This document shows, in pieces, positions 1 through 11,343 of a stretch of DNA of 64,000 bases. The stretch is from the NCBI GenBank assembly GCA_001303415.1, contig LJTN01000007.1, forward strand, positions 17,316-81,315, written 5' to 3'. Each line of letters begins with the position of its first letter. Within the stretch, counting starts at the first letter, position 1. Position numbers and translations under genes: made by a program. The notes beneath the pieces were generated by a model that was not told where the DNA came from, did no database searches, and was given only the letters and a program-made list of their open reading frames with translations. Origin of the DNA: Myxococcales bacterium SG8_38. Its GTDB lineage: Bacteria; Myxococcota_A; Polyangia; Polyangiales; Houyiibacteriaceae.

Positions 1-860
1 ATCTCCGCCAACCGCTGTCCGTAGTACAGATAGCTCACGCTCCCGATCGGAAGGAACGACGCGAACAGCCGTGAAAGCAGCACGTTGAGCTGATAGACCC
101 CGAGCCCCGCCAGCAGCGGAATCATGAGCCGGGCGCACTTTCGTACGTAGGGGTCGTCGAAGCCGAGCTTGGGACGAACGACGAGGCCCTCTTTGGCCAA
201 CGACGGAAGCTGCGCGACGAGCTGAAGCGCTCCGCCGAGTAGCGCCCCCCAGGCGAGCGCAAAAATGGCGGTCCAACCGAGGGTGTGCATGACCGGAGCG
301 AGAAGGAGTGCCGCCCCGATGAGGGCGACGTTCAGGAGCCCGGGGGCAAAGGAAGGCGCGGCGAACCGCTTGCTCGCATAGAGCGCTCCCATGATCAGGG
401 CCGAGAGCCCCATCAAGAAGATGTAGGGAAAGAGCAGACGGGTGAGCGCGACGGTGGTGCCAAACAGGGTTTCGTCGCGTTGAAAGCCCCAGGCGTATCC
501 CTTGACGATCCAGGGAGCGCCCACGATACCGAGGACCGTCACGCCTAGCAGCACGACAATCATCACCCCGGTTAGACCGCGGTAGAATATTTCGGCGCGC
601 GCTCTGCCCTCGCGCTCCCGAACCTCGGTGAACACCGGGACGAACGCTGCAGAGACGGCTCCCTCCCCGAGAAGCACACGCAAGGCGTTGGGAATCGTGA
701 ACGCCAGCCAGAAGGCGTCGGTTGCCGCCAGCGCGAATACGGCGGCGATGACGGCATCCCGAACCGCGCCGAGCACACGTGAGGACAGGGTGCCCGCGGC
801 CACCATGCCCGCGCGACGGACGATTTCGCCGTTGGTGGACTCAGATGGGTCGCTGGACAT
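1..860 (-). CDS. murJ: Lipid II flippase MurJ (MviN), N-terminal part
   Basis: The reverse strand reads open from 860 to the left edge, so about 286 N-terminal residues are visible and the C-terminus lies outside the window. MurJ is an inner-membrane flippase of the MOP superfamily that moves lipid II outward for peptidoglycan synthesis. Family hallmarks seen are the N-terminal AGTLSSRVLGAVRD stretch, the LLGEGAVSAAFVPVF segment and SYLYYGQRLAE at the edge. The ORF track misses the gene because it has no stop in the window. Start is uncertain: ATG at 860 gives MSSDPSES, and an in-frame ATG at 878 adds six residues; neither has a strong ribosome site. It lies about 50 bp downstream of hslO on the same strand, so co-transcription is likely. 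Confidence 0.93.
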   Translation of the reverse strand, partial: MSSDPSESTNGEIVRRAGMVAAGTLSSRVLGAVRDAVIAAVFALAATDAFWLAFTIPNALRVLLGEGAVSAAFVPVFTEVREREGRARAEIFYRGLTGVMIVVLLGVTVLGIVGAPWIVKGYAWGFQRDETLFGTTVALTRLLFPYIFLMGLSALIMGALYASKRFAAPSFAPGLLNVALIGAALLLAPVMHTLGWTAIFALAWGALLGGALQLVAQLPSLAKEGLVVRPKLGFDDPYVRKCARLMIPLLAGLGVYQLNVLLSRLFASFLPIGSVSYLYYGQRLAE

Positions 861-911
861 CGGCGGAAGGATGCGCATGGGGCGCCGGTCCCGGCAAGAA
901 AGCCGGGCCGA

Positions 912-1769
912 TCAGCTGGCGCTCAGGAGACCTTGCAACTGCGCGATCTCGACGGCGTAAGAAGCGCCGCAATAGTCGCAGCCGATGCTGAGCGGGTCGC
1001 CTTCGTCGACCAGCTCCTGGATTTCCGAGCGGTCGAGCATGGTCAACGCAGTCATCACGCGAAGCTGGCTGCAGTGACAGCCGAAGCGAATGTCGCTGCT
1101 GTGCAGCCAAGTGAAGGGCATGCCTTCGAAGATCTGCTCGATTAGCCGTGTCGGGGAGGCGTCGGAGCCTTGCAGACGCTCCCGAATCTCCCTGAAGCTT
1201 TCGAGGCGCTTCGTCATGGTTTCGAGCGCGGCCTCGGCTTCGGATGCCTCCGGCAGGAGCTGCACCACGAAACCTCCGACGGCTGGGTTCGCGTCCTCGA
1301 CTGCGGACCCAAGCGAGATCATCGATATGATTTGCTCCGATAGCTGCATGTAACGCATGAAGGCTTCCGAGAGATTCCCGCCTTCCGGAACCTCCACGAT
1401 GCCCCGGTGAAGATCGGAGCTCGGAAGGGTCCGCATCATCTCGAGCGTGGCCCGGTCATGACGCATGTCGGGGGCGTCTCCGGTGGGAGACTGGAGCAGC
1501 CCGCGGCTCCATCCATCCGGATGCGAGTCGGCAATCAGCTGTCCCGCGCCACCTTCGAATCGGACGATGCACTGCACGCGCAACGAGGGCGCCATGGTCT
1601 CCCGGTAGAGCACGGCCGCGGTGAGCAAGTCTGCCATGTCGCGGGCGATGTCTCCCGAGAGCTTCTGCGCGTCGATGACGGCGCGCGCCGTATCGGTGGT
1701 CCTGGCCGCCACGATGCGAAAAGCGCCGTCATTGGTCATCGCACGCATGACCGAGTCGGTTTCAGGCAT
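912..1769 (-). CDS. hslO: Redox-regulated chaperone Hsp33
   Basis: Hsp33 is a cytosolic holdase activated by disulfide formation when its zinc site is oxidised. The C-terminus carries the four-cysteine switch as CHC (in RFGCHCSQ) and CDYC (in IGCDYCGAS), about 30 residues apart, which is the family pattern. The product is about 285 aa, normal for the family. I chose the ATG at 1769 (MPETDSVM), preceded by an A-rich AAAAAGAAAC; the ORF track's start at 1805 would reach into the divergent dehydrogenase promoter region. murJ follows on the same strand. All four zinc ligands are present, so it should be functional. Confidence 0.93.
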   Translation of the reverse strand: MPETDSVMRAMTNDGAFRIVAARTTDTARAVIDAQKLSGDIARDMADLLTAAVLYRETMAPSLRVQCIVRFEGGAGQLIADSHPDGWSRGLLQSPTGDAPDMRHDRATLEMMRTLPSSDLHRGIVEVPEGGNLSEAFMRYMQLSEQIISMISLGSAVEDANPAVGGFVVQLLPEASEAEAALETMTKRLESFREIRERLQGSDASPTRLIEQIFEGMPFTWLHSSDIRFGCHCSQLRVMTALTMLDRSEIQELVDEGDPLSIGCDYCGASYAVEIAQLQGLLSAS

Positions 1770-1832
1770 GTTTCTTTTTAGAGCGCATTGGCGATCCGTC
1801 TGCAAGCGCTAGTCTTGGGGCCGGAGCAGGAA

Positions 1833-2864
1833 ATGACAATGCATCAGATTGTGCTCATTCCGGGTGACGGCATCGGCCCGGAGGTGGCTGCGGCCACGAC
1901 CCGCGTGCTGGCAGCCGCTCGAGCGCCCGTGGAATGGGTGATTCGGCACGCTGGCGTCGCTGCGCTCGAGAGCGAGGGCGAGGTGCTTCCCGAACGGACG
2001 CTCGAGGCAATTCGGGAACGGGGCATCGCGCTCAAGGGTCCATGCACGACGCCCGTGGGCGAAGGTTTCAGCTCGGTCAACGTCCAGCTGCGCAAGCGGC
2101 TCGATCTGTACGCTGCCGTGCGTCCGGTCCGCAACCTCCCGAGCGTACGAACGCGCTACGAGGGCGTGGACCTAGTGGTGATCCGGGAAAACACCGAAGG
2201 CCTGTACAGCGGCATCGAAAACGAGGTGACCAAAGGCGTCGTGACGAGCCTCAAGGTAGCCACGGAGTATGCGTCTTCGCGCATCGCCCGCTGGGCGTTT
2301 CGGTACGCCCGCGAACGAGGTCGAAAGAAGGTTACCTTGATGCACAAGGCCAACATCATGAAGTTGACCGACGGGATGCTGATCCGGTGCGCGCGGGCCG
2401 TTCGCGACAAAGAGGGCTTCACGGACGTAGGTTACGAGGAGGTGATCATCGACGCGGGCTGCATGCGGCTCGTGCAGGACCCCACGCAATTCGACGTCTT
2501 GTTGCTCGAAAATCTCTATGGAGACGTGCTGAGCGATCTCTGCGCCGGCTTCGTGGGCGGCCTCGGGGTGATTCCGGGCGCCAACATCGGCGACGACTAT
2601 GCCGTCTTCGAGGCCGTACACGGCTCTGCGCCGGACATCGCAGGCAAGGACGTGGCCAATCCCCTCGCCCTGCTGATGTCGGCGGTGATGATGCTCAACC
2701 ACATCGCCGATGCGCGCGGCGATGACAGCTGCCGTGCCAGCGCCTCCCGAATTCGCGAGGCGTACAACCGCGCGTTGTCCGACGGTCAGAAGACCCGCGA
2801 CCTCGGGGGCACGCTCGGCACGGATGCCTTTGCCACGGCGGTCATCGACAGGCTTGCCCGTTAG
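1833..2864 (+). CDS. NAD-type isocitrate dehydrogenase
   Basis: A 343-aa member of the isocitrate/isopropylmalate dehydrogenase family. The segments SSVNVQLRKRLDLYA (isocitrate-binding Ser and Asn), RENTEGLYSGIEN and ENLYGDVLSDL are those of short NAD-dependent isocitrate dehydrogenases, which oxidatively decarboxylate isocitrate to 2-oxoglutarate in the TCA cycle. The length also fits the short NAD type rather than the long NADP Icd. Homoisocitrate or isopropylmalate dehydrogenase is less likely, because NTEGLYSG is typical of isocitrate enzymes. The start at ATG 1833 is backed by GGAGCAGGAA just upstream. The gene is divergent from hslO and its stop overlaps the convergent RND gene by 4 bp. 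Confidence 0.88.
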   Translation: MTMHQIVLIPGDGIGPEVAAATTRVLAAARAPVEWVIRHAGVAALESEGEVLPERTLEAIRERGIALKGPCTTPVGEGFSSVNVQLRKRLDLYAAVRPVRNLPSVRTRYEGVDLVVIRENTEGLYSGIENEVTKGVVTSLKVATEYASSRIARWAFRYARERGRKKVTLMHKANIMKLTDGMLIRCARAVRDKEGFTDVGYEEVIIDAGCMRLVQDPTQFDVLLLENLYGDVLSDLCAGFVGGLGVIPGANIGDDYAVFEAVHGSAPDIAGKDVANPLALLMSAVMMLNHIADARGDDSCRASASRIREAYNRALSDGQKTRDLGGTLGTDAFATAVIDRLAR

Positions 2865-5437
2865 TCGTCGTTCCGCACCGGGCCGCTTCCGCCGGCGACT
2901 CGAAGAAGCGGCGGCAGGACCACCAGGGTGGCGATCAGACAGCCCCCAAAGGTGACGGCAAACAGCTCTCCGAAGATTCGCACGGGAACGAAGGAGCTTG
3001 CCAGCAACACCCCGAATCCAGCCATCAGCGTGAGACAAGAAATGACGATGGCGCGGCCGGTGCTCCGCATGGCTCGCACCAACGATGCTTCGCGCCCGAT
3101 CCCCGTGCGCATCTCCTCGCGAAAGCGCGCCAGCACGTGAATTGTCGCATTGACCGCGAGGCCGAGGCTGACGGAAAAAATGATGACCGTGGACACGTTT
3201 AGAGGGATTTCGCGCCACACCATGTAGGCCATTGTGGCCACCAGGGGAATCAGGTTGGGCGGAATGCTCAGCAGACCAAACCGAACGCTGCGGAAGAAGA
3301 AGGCCAGCAACAGGAAGATAACGACCACTGCGAGGAGCAGGCTTCCGGTCAGGTCGCTCACCACGGCGACTTGCCCCAAGGAGCCCGTGTACGCCTCTCC
3401 TGTAAACGAAACCCGCACGGTCTTGTCGCTGCCGAGCTCCGTCTCGATTTCTCGCTTCAGGTCGTCGATAAAGCGCAGCGTCGCCTTGGCCCCTATGTCG
3501 CGCAGCTTGAACTGAATTCGGGCCTTCGTTCCGTCTACGGTCAGCCAGTCACTCAAAGGGCTGGAATCGCGCTGGCTCATCATCGTAACCAGGCCCTTGA
3601 CCTGCTTCATGCTCTTGAAGCTTTCTGCGCGAACGCCGGGATCGCCGCTGAGAAGCGCGTAGGATTCCCGCAACATGTCGGCGTAGCTGAGTGAGCGGAT
3701 GATCTCCGGACGCAGTGCCGCCCAGTTACGGATCCTCTGAATGGTTTCGATCATCTCGGGCTGCATGAGATGATCCGGGTCGCTGCTCGCCAGGACGACC
3801 TCGAGCGGCCGGACCCCTCCGAGCTTCTCCTCGATCAGAAGGGTGGTCGTATACACCGGGTCGTCTTCATCGAACTGATCCAGCAGGGCATGATCGACCG
3901 TGATCTTGCTCGCCACGTAGATCGCACCCCCGGTGACCAATGCCGTCGCCACGAGCACGGCCCAGCGCCAGCGCAGGAGCTTCGCCGTGAAGGTGGTCGT
4001 CACGCTGCTGAACATGCTCGTCCGCTCTTTGCGGACCATCTCGTGCTTCGGTGGGGTCACCCAGGTCAGAACCGCCGGAATGAAGATGATGATGACGAGA
4101 TACGAAAACATCACTCCGAGCCCGGCGGTCAGACCGAAGTGACGCAGCATGACGGTCTTCGAAACGACGAGCGAAATCAGGCCGGCCGCCGTGGTCGACG
4201 AGGTGAGCAGGCATGCTATCGCGATTGCGCTGATCGTGCGGCGCCCAGCGGCCCTGTGGTCGCCGGCTTCGTCGTCGAGGTACACCTCGTCGCGGTAGCG
4301 CTGGATCAGATGGGTCGCGTCGCTCATGACCATGATGACCAGCAAGGGTACAATCACGTTGTTGAGGATGTTCATGGGCTCGCCGACCAATCCCATTCCG
4401 CCGACAGTGACCAAGGCGGTGATGGCGACTCCGGCGAGCGGGAGCAGGACCCCCGGCACCCATCGGAACGACAGCATGAGCAGGACGACACAGACCAAAG
4501 CGCTGAGCGGGATCAGCCGTAGGTTGTCCTGGCGCATCTTGCTGACGATGACGCTGCGCAGATAGGGGAGGCCGCCCACGTGCACGTCGATGCCCTCTTG
4601 CTCGAGCCGGCTCAAGTCCGCGCGCAGCTCCTCCATGGCCGCCAGCATCTCGCGCGGATCGAGCTCCTTGAGCTGGAGGGCGATGCCCGCCACGCTGTGG
4701 TCTTCGTCGATCAACCTGCCGACGAGCAGCGGGTTGTCCTTGACCGCATCGATCAGCTCGGCCGCATCTTCCTTGGTGACCGTGGCACCGTTCACGATGG
4801 GCCCGGTCTTGAGCTCTGCCGAGAGAGCGGGTCCGGCCTTGGCTATGCCTCCGGGGAACCGATCGGGATCGCTTTCGATGATGTCGAGCAACGCGTTGAA
4901 CGCATCGTCCTCGAGATCGCCCTGCACATCCGCTTCTTCGTCCAAGGCATCCAGATCATCGAGATCGTCCAGGTCATCGAGGTCCCCTTCGTCGCCAACG
5001 TCACCGACTTCCTCGAGCCCCTCCAAATCGTCCTCGCCCGGGCCGCCGGCCTCTTCATCGGTGACTGCCCGGACGCGACGGGGGATGTTCAGCGTGGTGA
5101 TGCTCGCAACCTTGTCCACCCAAGGCTTGCCCTCAAATCCCAAAGAGATGTCGTGGATCTGTTGCAGCGTTTCCACGGACAGGACGTCATCGGACTCGAC
5201 CAGAATCAGCACGGCTTCACGCCGCTTGCCAAACCACTCCTCGAACCGCTTCTGGATGAGGGCGTACTCCTCGCCCTCGAACGAGGACAGAAGGCTTTCC
5301 GGCGCGGGATCGGCGGTGAGCTTCGGTATCTGCGTCGTGAAGGCCACCGTCACCAAGACCGAAACCCAGACCACGAGCCTTCGGCGCTCCGTCACGAGGT
5401 TGGCGAGCCAATTCAACGTTTGCTGGCGTCGGGACAC
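2861..5437 (-). CDS. RND/MMPL superfamily exporter with acidic periplasmic insert
   Basis: An 858-aa inner-membrane protein with two RND halves, each one TM helix, a periplasmic loop and a block of about five TM helices. Typical segments are SDATHLIQRYRDE in the first half and NATIHVLARFREE in the second, as in MMPL-type and hopanoid/lipid exporters driven by proton flux. The first periplasmic loop (about residues 126-178) contains a strongly acidic Asp/Leu-rich run with repeated DDLDDL units, unusual for the family. Start is GTG 5437 with AGAGG upstream. No membrane-fusion or outer-membrane partner lies beside it, so the substrate cannot be told; lipids are plausible by family. Confidence 0.85.
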   Translation of the reverse strand: MSRRQQTLNWLANLVTERRRLVVWVSVLVTVAFTTQIPKLTADPAPESLLSSFEGEEYALIQKRFEEWFGKRREAVLILVESDDVLSVETLQQIHDISLGFEGKPWVDKVASITTLNIPRRVRAVTDEEAGGPGEDDLEGLEEVGDVGDEGDLDDLDDLDDLDALDEEADVQGDLEDDAFNALLDIIESDPDRFPGGIAKAGPALSAELKTGPIVNGATVTKEDAAELIDAVKDNPLLVGRLIDEDHSVAGIALQLKELDPREMLAAMEELRADLSRLEQEGIDVHVGGLPYLRSVIVSKMRQDNLRLIPLSALVCVVLLMLSFRWVPGVLLPLAGVAITALVTVGGMGLVGEPMNILNNVIVPLLVIMVMSDATHLIQRYRDEVYLDDEAGDHRAAGRRTISAIAIACLLTSSTTAAGLISLVVSKTVMLRHFGLTAGLGVMFSYLVIIIFIPAVLTWVTPPKHEMVRKERTSMFSSVTTTFTAKLLRWRWAVLVATALVTGGAIYVASKITVDHALLDQFDEDDPVYTTTLLIEEKLGGVRPLEVVLASSDPDHLMQPEMIETIQRIRNWAALRPEIIRSLSYADMLRESYALLSGDPGVRAESFKSMKQVKGLVTMMSQRDSSPLSDWLTVDGTKARIQFKLRDIGAKATLRFIDDLKREIETELGSDKTVRVSFTGEAYTGSLGQVAVVSDLTGSLLLAVVVIFLLLAFFFRSVRFGLLSIPPNLIPLVATMAYMVWREIPLNVSTVIIFSVSLGLAVNATIHVLARFREEMRTGIGREASLVRAMRSTGRAIVISCLTLMAGFGVLLASSFVPVRIFGELFAVTFGGCLIATLVVLPPLLRVAGGSGPVRNDD

Positions 5438-5487
5438 GAGCCTCTATGCCTGTTGGGTCCGGGGGCCGCAAGCCTCTGGCCACCGGC

Positions 5488-5516
5488 TTGACAGCCCTCA
5501 ATCACAGGGCTAACAC
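5488..5516 (+). promoter_or_regulatory. Candidate sigma-70 promoter of rpsT with an inverted repeat in the spacer
   Basis: TTGACA (5488-5493), a 17-bp spacer and TAACAC (5511-5516) lie 28 bp before the rpsT start. The spacer carries AGCCCT (5493-5498) and its reverse complement AGGGCT (5506-5511). The -35 box is a perfect match and the -10 box is weak. The inverted repeat could be an operator, but no binding protein can be named. Confidence 0.5.
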
Positions 5517-5543
5517 CCGCGTCCCCACGGGAAGGATATCAGA

Positions 5544-5810
5544 GTGGCCAACCACGCTTCAGCAAAAAAGCGAGCCCGCCAGACGGTGAAGCGCACTGCC
5601 CGTAACCGGCACATCCGGACCGGCGTGCGGACGAGCGTGAAGCGCGTTCGCGCCGCCGTCGAGGCAGGCAACGCCGACGCGGCGAAAAGGGCGCTCCTCG
5701 AAGCCGTGAGCCGTATCGACGGCGCGGTTGCGAAGGGCATCTACCACCGCAAGACCGGCTCGCGATACATCTCCAGGCTGACCCACCAGGTCAACGCGCT
5801 CCAGGGCTGA
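5544..5810 (+). CDS. rpsT: 30S ribosomal protein S20
   Basis: An 88-aa basic protein opening MANHASAKKRARQ and closing with SRLTHQVNAL, the classical S20 ends; it binds 16S rRNA in the small subunit. The start codon is GTG at 5544, with GGGAAGG about 8 bp upstream; the clear ribosome site and the conserved ANHxSAKKR N-terminus settle this start. It stands alone, with its own promoter and a convergent neighbour (holA). Confidence 0.97.
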   Translation: MANHASAKKRARQTVKRTARNRHIRTGVRTSVKRVRAAVEAGNADAAKRALLEAVSRIDGAVAKGIYHRKTGSRYISRLTHQVNALQG

Positions 5811-5829
5811 GCGCCGCTCTACCGGCGCT
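5810..5829. terminator. Hairpin shared by the rpsT and holA ends
   Basis: AGCGCCG (5810-5816), a 6-nt loop and CGGCGCT (5823-5829) form a perfect 7-bp stem that touches both stop codons of the convergent genes. There is no clear T tract on either side, so it could be an RNA-stabilising or Rho-independent-like hairpin working in both directions. Confidence 0.45.
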
Positions 5830-6832
5830 ACTGGCGCTGGTCTGCGCAGAGCTCGAGGACGGCTTCTTGGACGATTACGTCCGGGGGGCGCTTGCTGCTC
5901 TTGAGGGCGCGGTCGGTTTCGGCGATGAGCGCGAACGCCTTTCCCAGGCTGTCGGCGGTGAAGCGCCGTGCGGACTCGGTCAAGTCACCCGCTTTGAAAG
6001 GTGGCGCACCCGCTCGTTTGGCGGCCTCTTGCGGGCGCAGCCCATCCGAGAGCGCCTCGCGCATCCGCGCCACGATGCGGAGCTGACGCGCCACCATCGC
6101 GAGCAAACGGAGCGGCGGCTCGCGGTCGTCGAGCAGGGACTGTGCTGCCGCGACGCCCTTGCGGCGATCCTTGAGACCGATCGCGTCGACAAGGCTCCAG
6201 ATCGACTCCACGCGAATCCGCGTGACGCACGTCGACACGGCGTCCGCGTCGATGCGCTGGCCCGGCCCGACGAACAAGGACAGCCGCTCGATCGCATCAT
6301 CGAGCGCCGCTAGATCGTCGCCCACGGCTTCGATGAGCGCCTCGATCGCTTGAGGCTCGATGTTGTGCTCGCGCGCGGCAGCTTCGGCTTGAACGAATTC
6401 ACGCAGCTCTCGACCGCGCAGCGGCTTGGTATCGACCAGATACCCTTGCTTCTTGGCGGTTTTGGCCAGCTTTTCGCGGCCGTCGAGCTTGCTCGCAGTG
6501 AGCACGAGACAGGTCGTATCGCTGGGATCGTCCAGATAATCGGCCAAGTGGCGCTGCTCGGCCGGCGTCATGCCATCCACGTGGCGCACCAGGACCAAGC
6601 GCATGTCGGCCATCATGGGAAGCGTCCGCGCAGCGGCGACTACGGTCGATGCCTCGAGGCCCTTCCCGTCGAACACCTCGATGTTGAAGTCGGGTGCGCC
6701 CATGGCGTCGACCGCTTTGCGCACGGCGTCGATCGCCCGCTCGATGAGCAGCCGTTCGCTTCCGACCAGAACGTAGACGGGATCGAGCGAGCCTTTTGCG
6801 GCCCTCTTGGTGACGTCACTCAGAGTTGGCAC
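5828..6832 (-). CDS. holA: DNA polymerase III delta subunit
   Basis: A 334-aa protein with the HolA layout: an N-terminal AAA-like domain starting DPVYVLVGSERLLIERA, the FDGKGLEASTVVAAARTLPMM segment, and a C-terminal helical domain. Delta is the clamp-loader subunit that opens the sliding clamp; like other delta subunits it has no working Walker A motif. Length matches the family. It is convergent with rpsT, and the secreted hypothetical upstream ends 3 bp before its start, so the two are probably co-transcribed. Confidence 0.9.
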   Translation of the reverse strand: MPTLSDVTKRAAKGSLDPVYVLVGSERLLIERAIDAVRKAVDAMGAPDFNIEVFDGKGLEASTVVAAARTLPMMADMRLVLVRHVDGMTPAEQRHLADYLDDPSDTTCLVLTASKLDGREKLAKTAKKQGYLVDTKPLRGRELREFVQAEAAAREHNIEPQAIEALIEAVGDDLAALDDAIERLSLFVGPGQRIDADAVSTCVTRIRVESIWSLVDAIGLKDRRKGVAAAQSLLDDREPPLRLLAMVARQLRIVARMREALSDGLRPQEAAKRAGAPPFKAGDLTESARRFTADSLGKAFALIAETDRALKSSKRPPDVIVQEAVLELCADQRQ

Positions 6833-6835
6833 GAG

Positions 6836-7372
6836 TCAGCGGGCTTCGTCATCCGTGAAGGTGACTTCGCCGCTGTGTTGTACCCTGTCTCCGAGAATTT
6901 GAAAGCGGTAACGGCCGACTTCCTGGCGCCGCACCGTGACCACCATCTCCAGACGGCGGTTGGGCTCGAACTGAGGCCGTTTCAAGTGCAGCTTGTGCAC
7001 GATGGTTCGCTGCGTCCGGTCATTGACGAACACCGTCATGGCGGGCGCGATGAACTTCCGCTCGTCGGTTTGGATGTCGTAGAAGAGCACCTCGAACTCC
7101 GAATCGCCGACTGGGGCGTTGAAGTTGACCACCAAGGTAGCGCGCCATTGACGGTCCTCGATGGGGGCGTCCGTCGTTTCCTGTAGGCGAGTGGCTTTGT
7201 TTCCCTGCGCAAAACGGACGACACCCGACTCCGAAAGCGAGCGCGGAACGCCCTTTTGCGTCAGGAAGATACGGGCACGTAGGCCCGAGGCGGCACCGGC
7301 CTCCTGCCAGGGAGTCACCGACGAAACGACGGCGGCCAGCGCAGTTGCAGCGAATGCGATACGAAAGTTCAC
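6836..7372 (-). CDS. Secreted hypothetical protein upstream of holA
   Basis: A 178-aa protein I do not recognise. Residues 1-28 look like a Sec signal peptide (a basic start, then FAATALAAVVSSV, cleavage near AGAAS). The mature part is predicted mainly beta (RARIFLTQKGVPRSL, WRATLVVNFNAPV, FEVLFYDIQ), without cysteines, so an export to the periplasm or surface is likely. It abuts holA with a 3-bp gap, a link that is probably positional rather than functional. No catalytic motif is visible. Confidence 0.7.
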   Translation of the reverse strand: MNFRIAFAATALAAVVSSVTPWQEAGAASGLRARIFLTQKGVPRSLSESGVVRFAQGNKATRLQETTDAPIEDRQWRATLVVNFNAPVGDSEFEVLFYDIQTDERKFIAPAMTVFVNDRTQRTIVHKLHLKRPQFEPNRRLEMVVTVRRQEVGRYRFQILGDRVQHSGEVTFTDDEAR

Positions 7373-7410
7373 GGCTTGCTCCTCGGTTGGGTTCCACGGA
7401 TCAAGCTAAC

Positions 7411-7428
7411 AGCTGTAACTTTACAGTG
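7411..7428. promoter_or_regulatory. Palindromes in the hypothetical/clp divergent region
   Basis: The 170-bp divergent region 7373-7542 contains ACAGCTGT (7411-7418) overlapping CTGTAA-CT-TTACAG (7415-7428), a 6-2-6 perfect inverted repeat. A shorter repeat GTAGG/CCTAC lies at 7452-7468. These could be operators for the Clp ATPase gene or its neighbour. No convincing heat-shock promoter was found. Confidence 0.35.
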
Positions 7429-7542
7429 ACAGGGTGATAAAGTACTCCAGTGTAGGATTTATGCCTACGCAGGAGCCGAGGTACGCCGAAAAGTTGTGCC
7501 CCACGGCGGCGACAGCTAACTCGGACGCAGGAACGGAGCTCG

Positions 7543-9984
<2,442 letters not shown>

Positions 9985-9988
9985 GGCC

Positions 9989-10786
9989 TCAACGTCTCAC
10001 CAGTCGTAGAATCTTCTCTGCGCTGCGCTTGGAAAGCCCTGCGGCGCGGGCGCACCGAACCACCGCGGGCAACACGGCATCGTAGGCGCTGAGGGCCCCC
10101 TCGTCGACGTCGCGCAAGGCTCTGCGGTGTGCTGCCACGGTCTCGGCCTCGCCTCGGGCGATTGGGCCGGTCAGCGCCTCGGGCACGCCGAGCCGCTCCA
10201 CGTTGTCGCCCACGGTGCGCAAGAGGCCTCCAATAGCACGCTCGGCGGCCCGCCGCTCGAATCCCAAACGCGTCAGCACGCGCACCGATGCGAACGCGAG
10301 CGCCGCGGCACCGTTGGCCGCCAGCGCTGCGGCCGCATGGTACGAAGGGTCGCCCGTCCTCGCCACGACGGCTCGCGCTCCGCACGCGGAGGCGATCTGA
10401 CGGCCGGCGGCGATTGCACTGCGCTCGCCCTGGACGGTGAAGGTGGTGCCCTCGAGGGAGGGATGACTCCGCGCGTTAGGAAACGACACCAACGGATGCA
10501 TGACGCCGACCGAGGCACCTCGGACCTTGCATGCGTCGAGCTCCTCGGTGCCGCGTGCGCCCGCGCAGTGGAGAACGCAGACCCCCGGCGTCAGGTTCGG
10601 CGCGATCGAAATGGCGGTGGTTTGGATGGCATCGTCTGGGACCGCGAGGACGATCACATCGGCGGCTCGTTCCCGAGAAGGTTGAGGGCGGCGCCCGCCG
10701 GTCGTGACCCGATGCCGGCCGCTCGACCGCAGAGAACGCCCGAGCGCGCTTCCCACCCCGCCGCGCCCGATGATGTGGACGTTCAT
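9989..10786 (-). CDS. Rossmann-like and DUF2520 domain protein
   Basis: A 265-aa protein with an N-terminal NAD(P)-binding fold opening MNVHIIGRGGVGSALGRSL (GxGxxG), the MHPLVSFPN segment, and a helical C-terminal domain like DUF2520. It resembles 6-phosphogluconate/ketopantoate-reductase-type enzymes, but the substrate is unknown. Its ATG overlaps the nadD stop by 4 bp, so the two are translationally coupled. A role near NAD or pantothenate metabolism is only a suggestion. Confidence 0.82.
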   Translation of the reverse strand: MNVHIIGRGGVGSALGRSLRSSGRHRVTTGGRRPQPSRERAADVIVLAVPDDAIQTTAISIAPNLTPGVCVLHCAGARGTEELDACKVRGASVGVMHPLVSFPNARSHPSLEGTTFTVQGERSAIAAGRQIASACGARAVVARTGDPSYHAAAALAANGAAALAFASVRVLTRLGFERRAAERAIGGLLRTVGDNVERLGVPEALTGPIARGEAETVAAHRRALRDVDEGALSAYDAVLPAVVRCARAAGLSKRSAEKILRLVRR

Positions 10787-11343
10787 TTCTCGTCCAAATA
10801 GAGGTGGTGGGCCCGAATGTGATCGATGACGGTCCGAGGGACGACACCGGAGACGTCGCCCGCGTAATGGAGGCCGCGCCGTATGTCGGTGGAATTGACG
10901 TTCGGGATGGAGATGGGACAGCCCTCGGGGACTGGATAGCCCTGGCGGCCGATCACGAGAGGCGGGGCGATTTTCACTACCTCCTCCCAGCGGTGCCAGC
11001 GATCCGTGCTAGCGAGGACATCGGCGCCGATCAAGAGGCGAAAGGCCGCATCCGGGTGCTCCGCTTCCAGCTTTTCGAGCGTCGCCAGCGTTCGACTGGT
11101 CCCACCGAGACGGCGCTCGACATCCGAAACTTCGACCCTCCGAAACGGCGCGAAGGCGAGCTCGCACATCGCCATGCGCTCCTCGAACGATGCGCCATGC
11201 TCTTTGTCGAAGGCATGCTTCCAGGTGGGAATCACCCAGACCTCGTCGACATCGGCTGCCGACAGCGTCCACGCCACCGAGAGCACGTGCCCGATGTGAG
11301 GCGGATCGAAGCTTCCTCCGTAGACCGCGACCCGTCGCGTCAC
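10783..11343 (-). CDS. nadD: Nicotinate-nucleotide adenylyltransferase
   Basis: This enzyme adenylates nicotinate mononucleotide to deamido-NAD in NAD synthesis. The nucleotidyltransferase signature GGSFDPPHIGH stands at the N-terminus and NSTDIR, the ISSTxIR-type motif, near the C-terminus. I chose GTG at 11343 (MTRRVAVYGGSFD): it overlaps the upstream stop as GTGA and puts the signature at the usual distance. The ORF-track start at 11391 lies inside the upstream gene. The resulting 186 aa is normal. Confidence 0.92.
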   Translation of the reverse strand: MTRRVAVYGGSFDPPHIGHVLSVAWTLSAADVDEVWVIPTWKHAFDKEHGASFEERMAMCELAFAPFRRVEVSDVERRLGGTSRTLATLEKLEAEHPDAAFRLLIGADVLASTDRWHRWEEVVKIAPPLVIGRQGYPVPEGCPISIPNVNSTDIRRGLHYAGDVSGVVPRTVIDHIRAHHLYLDEK

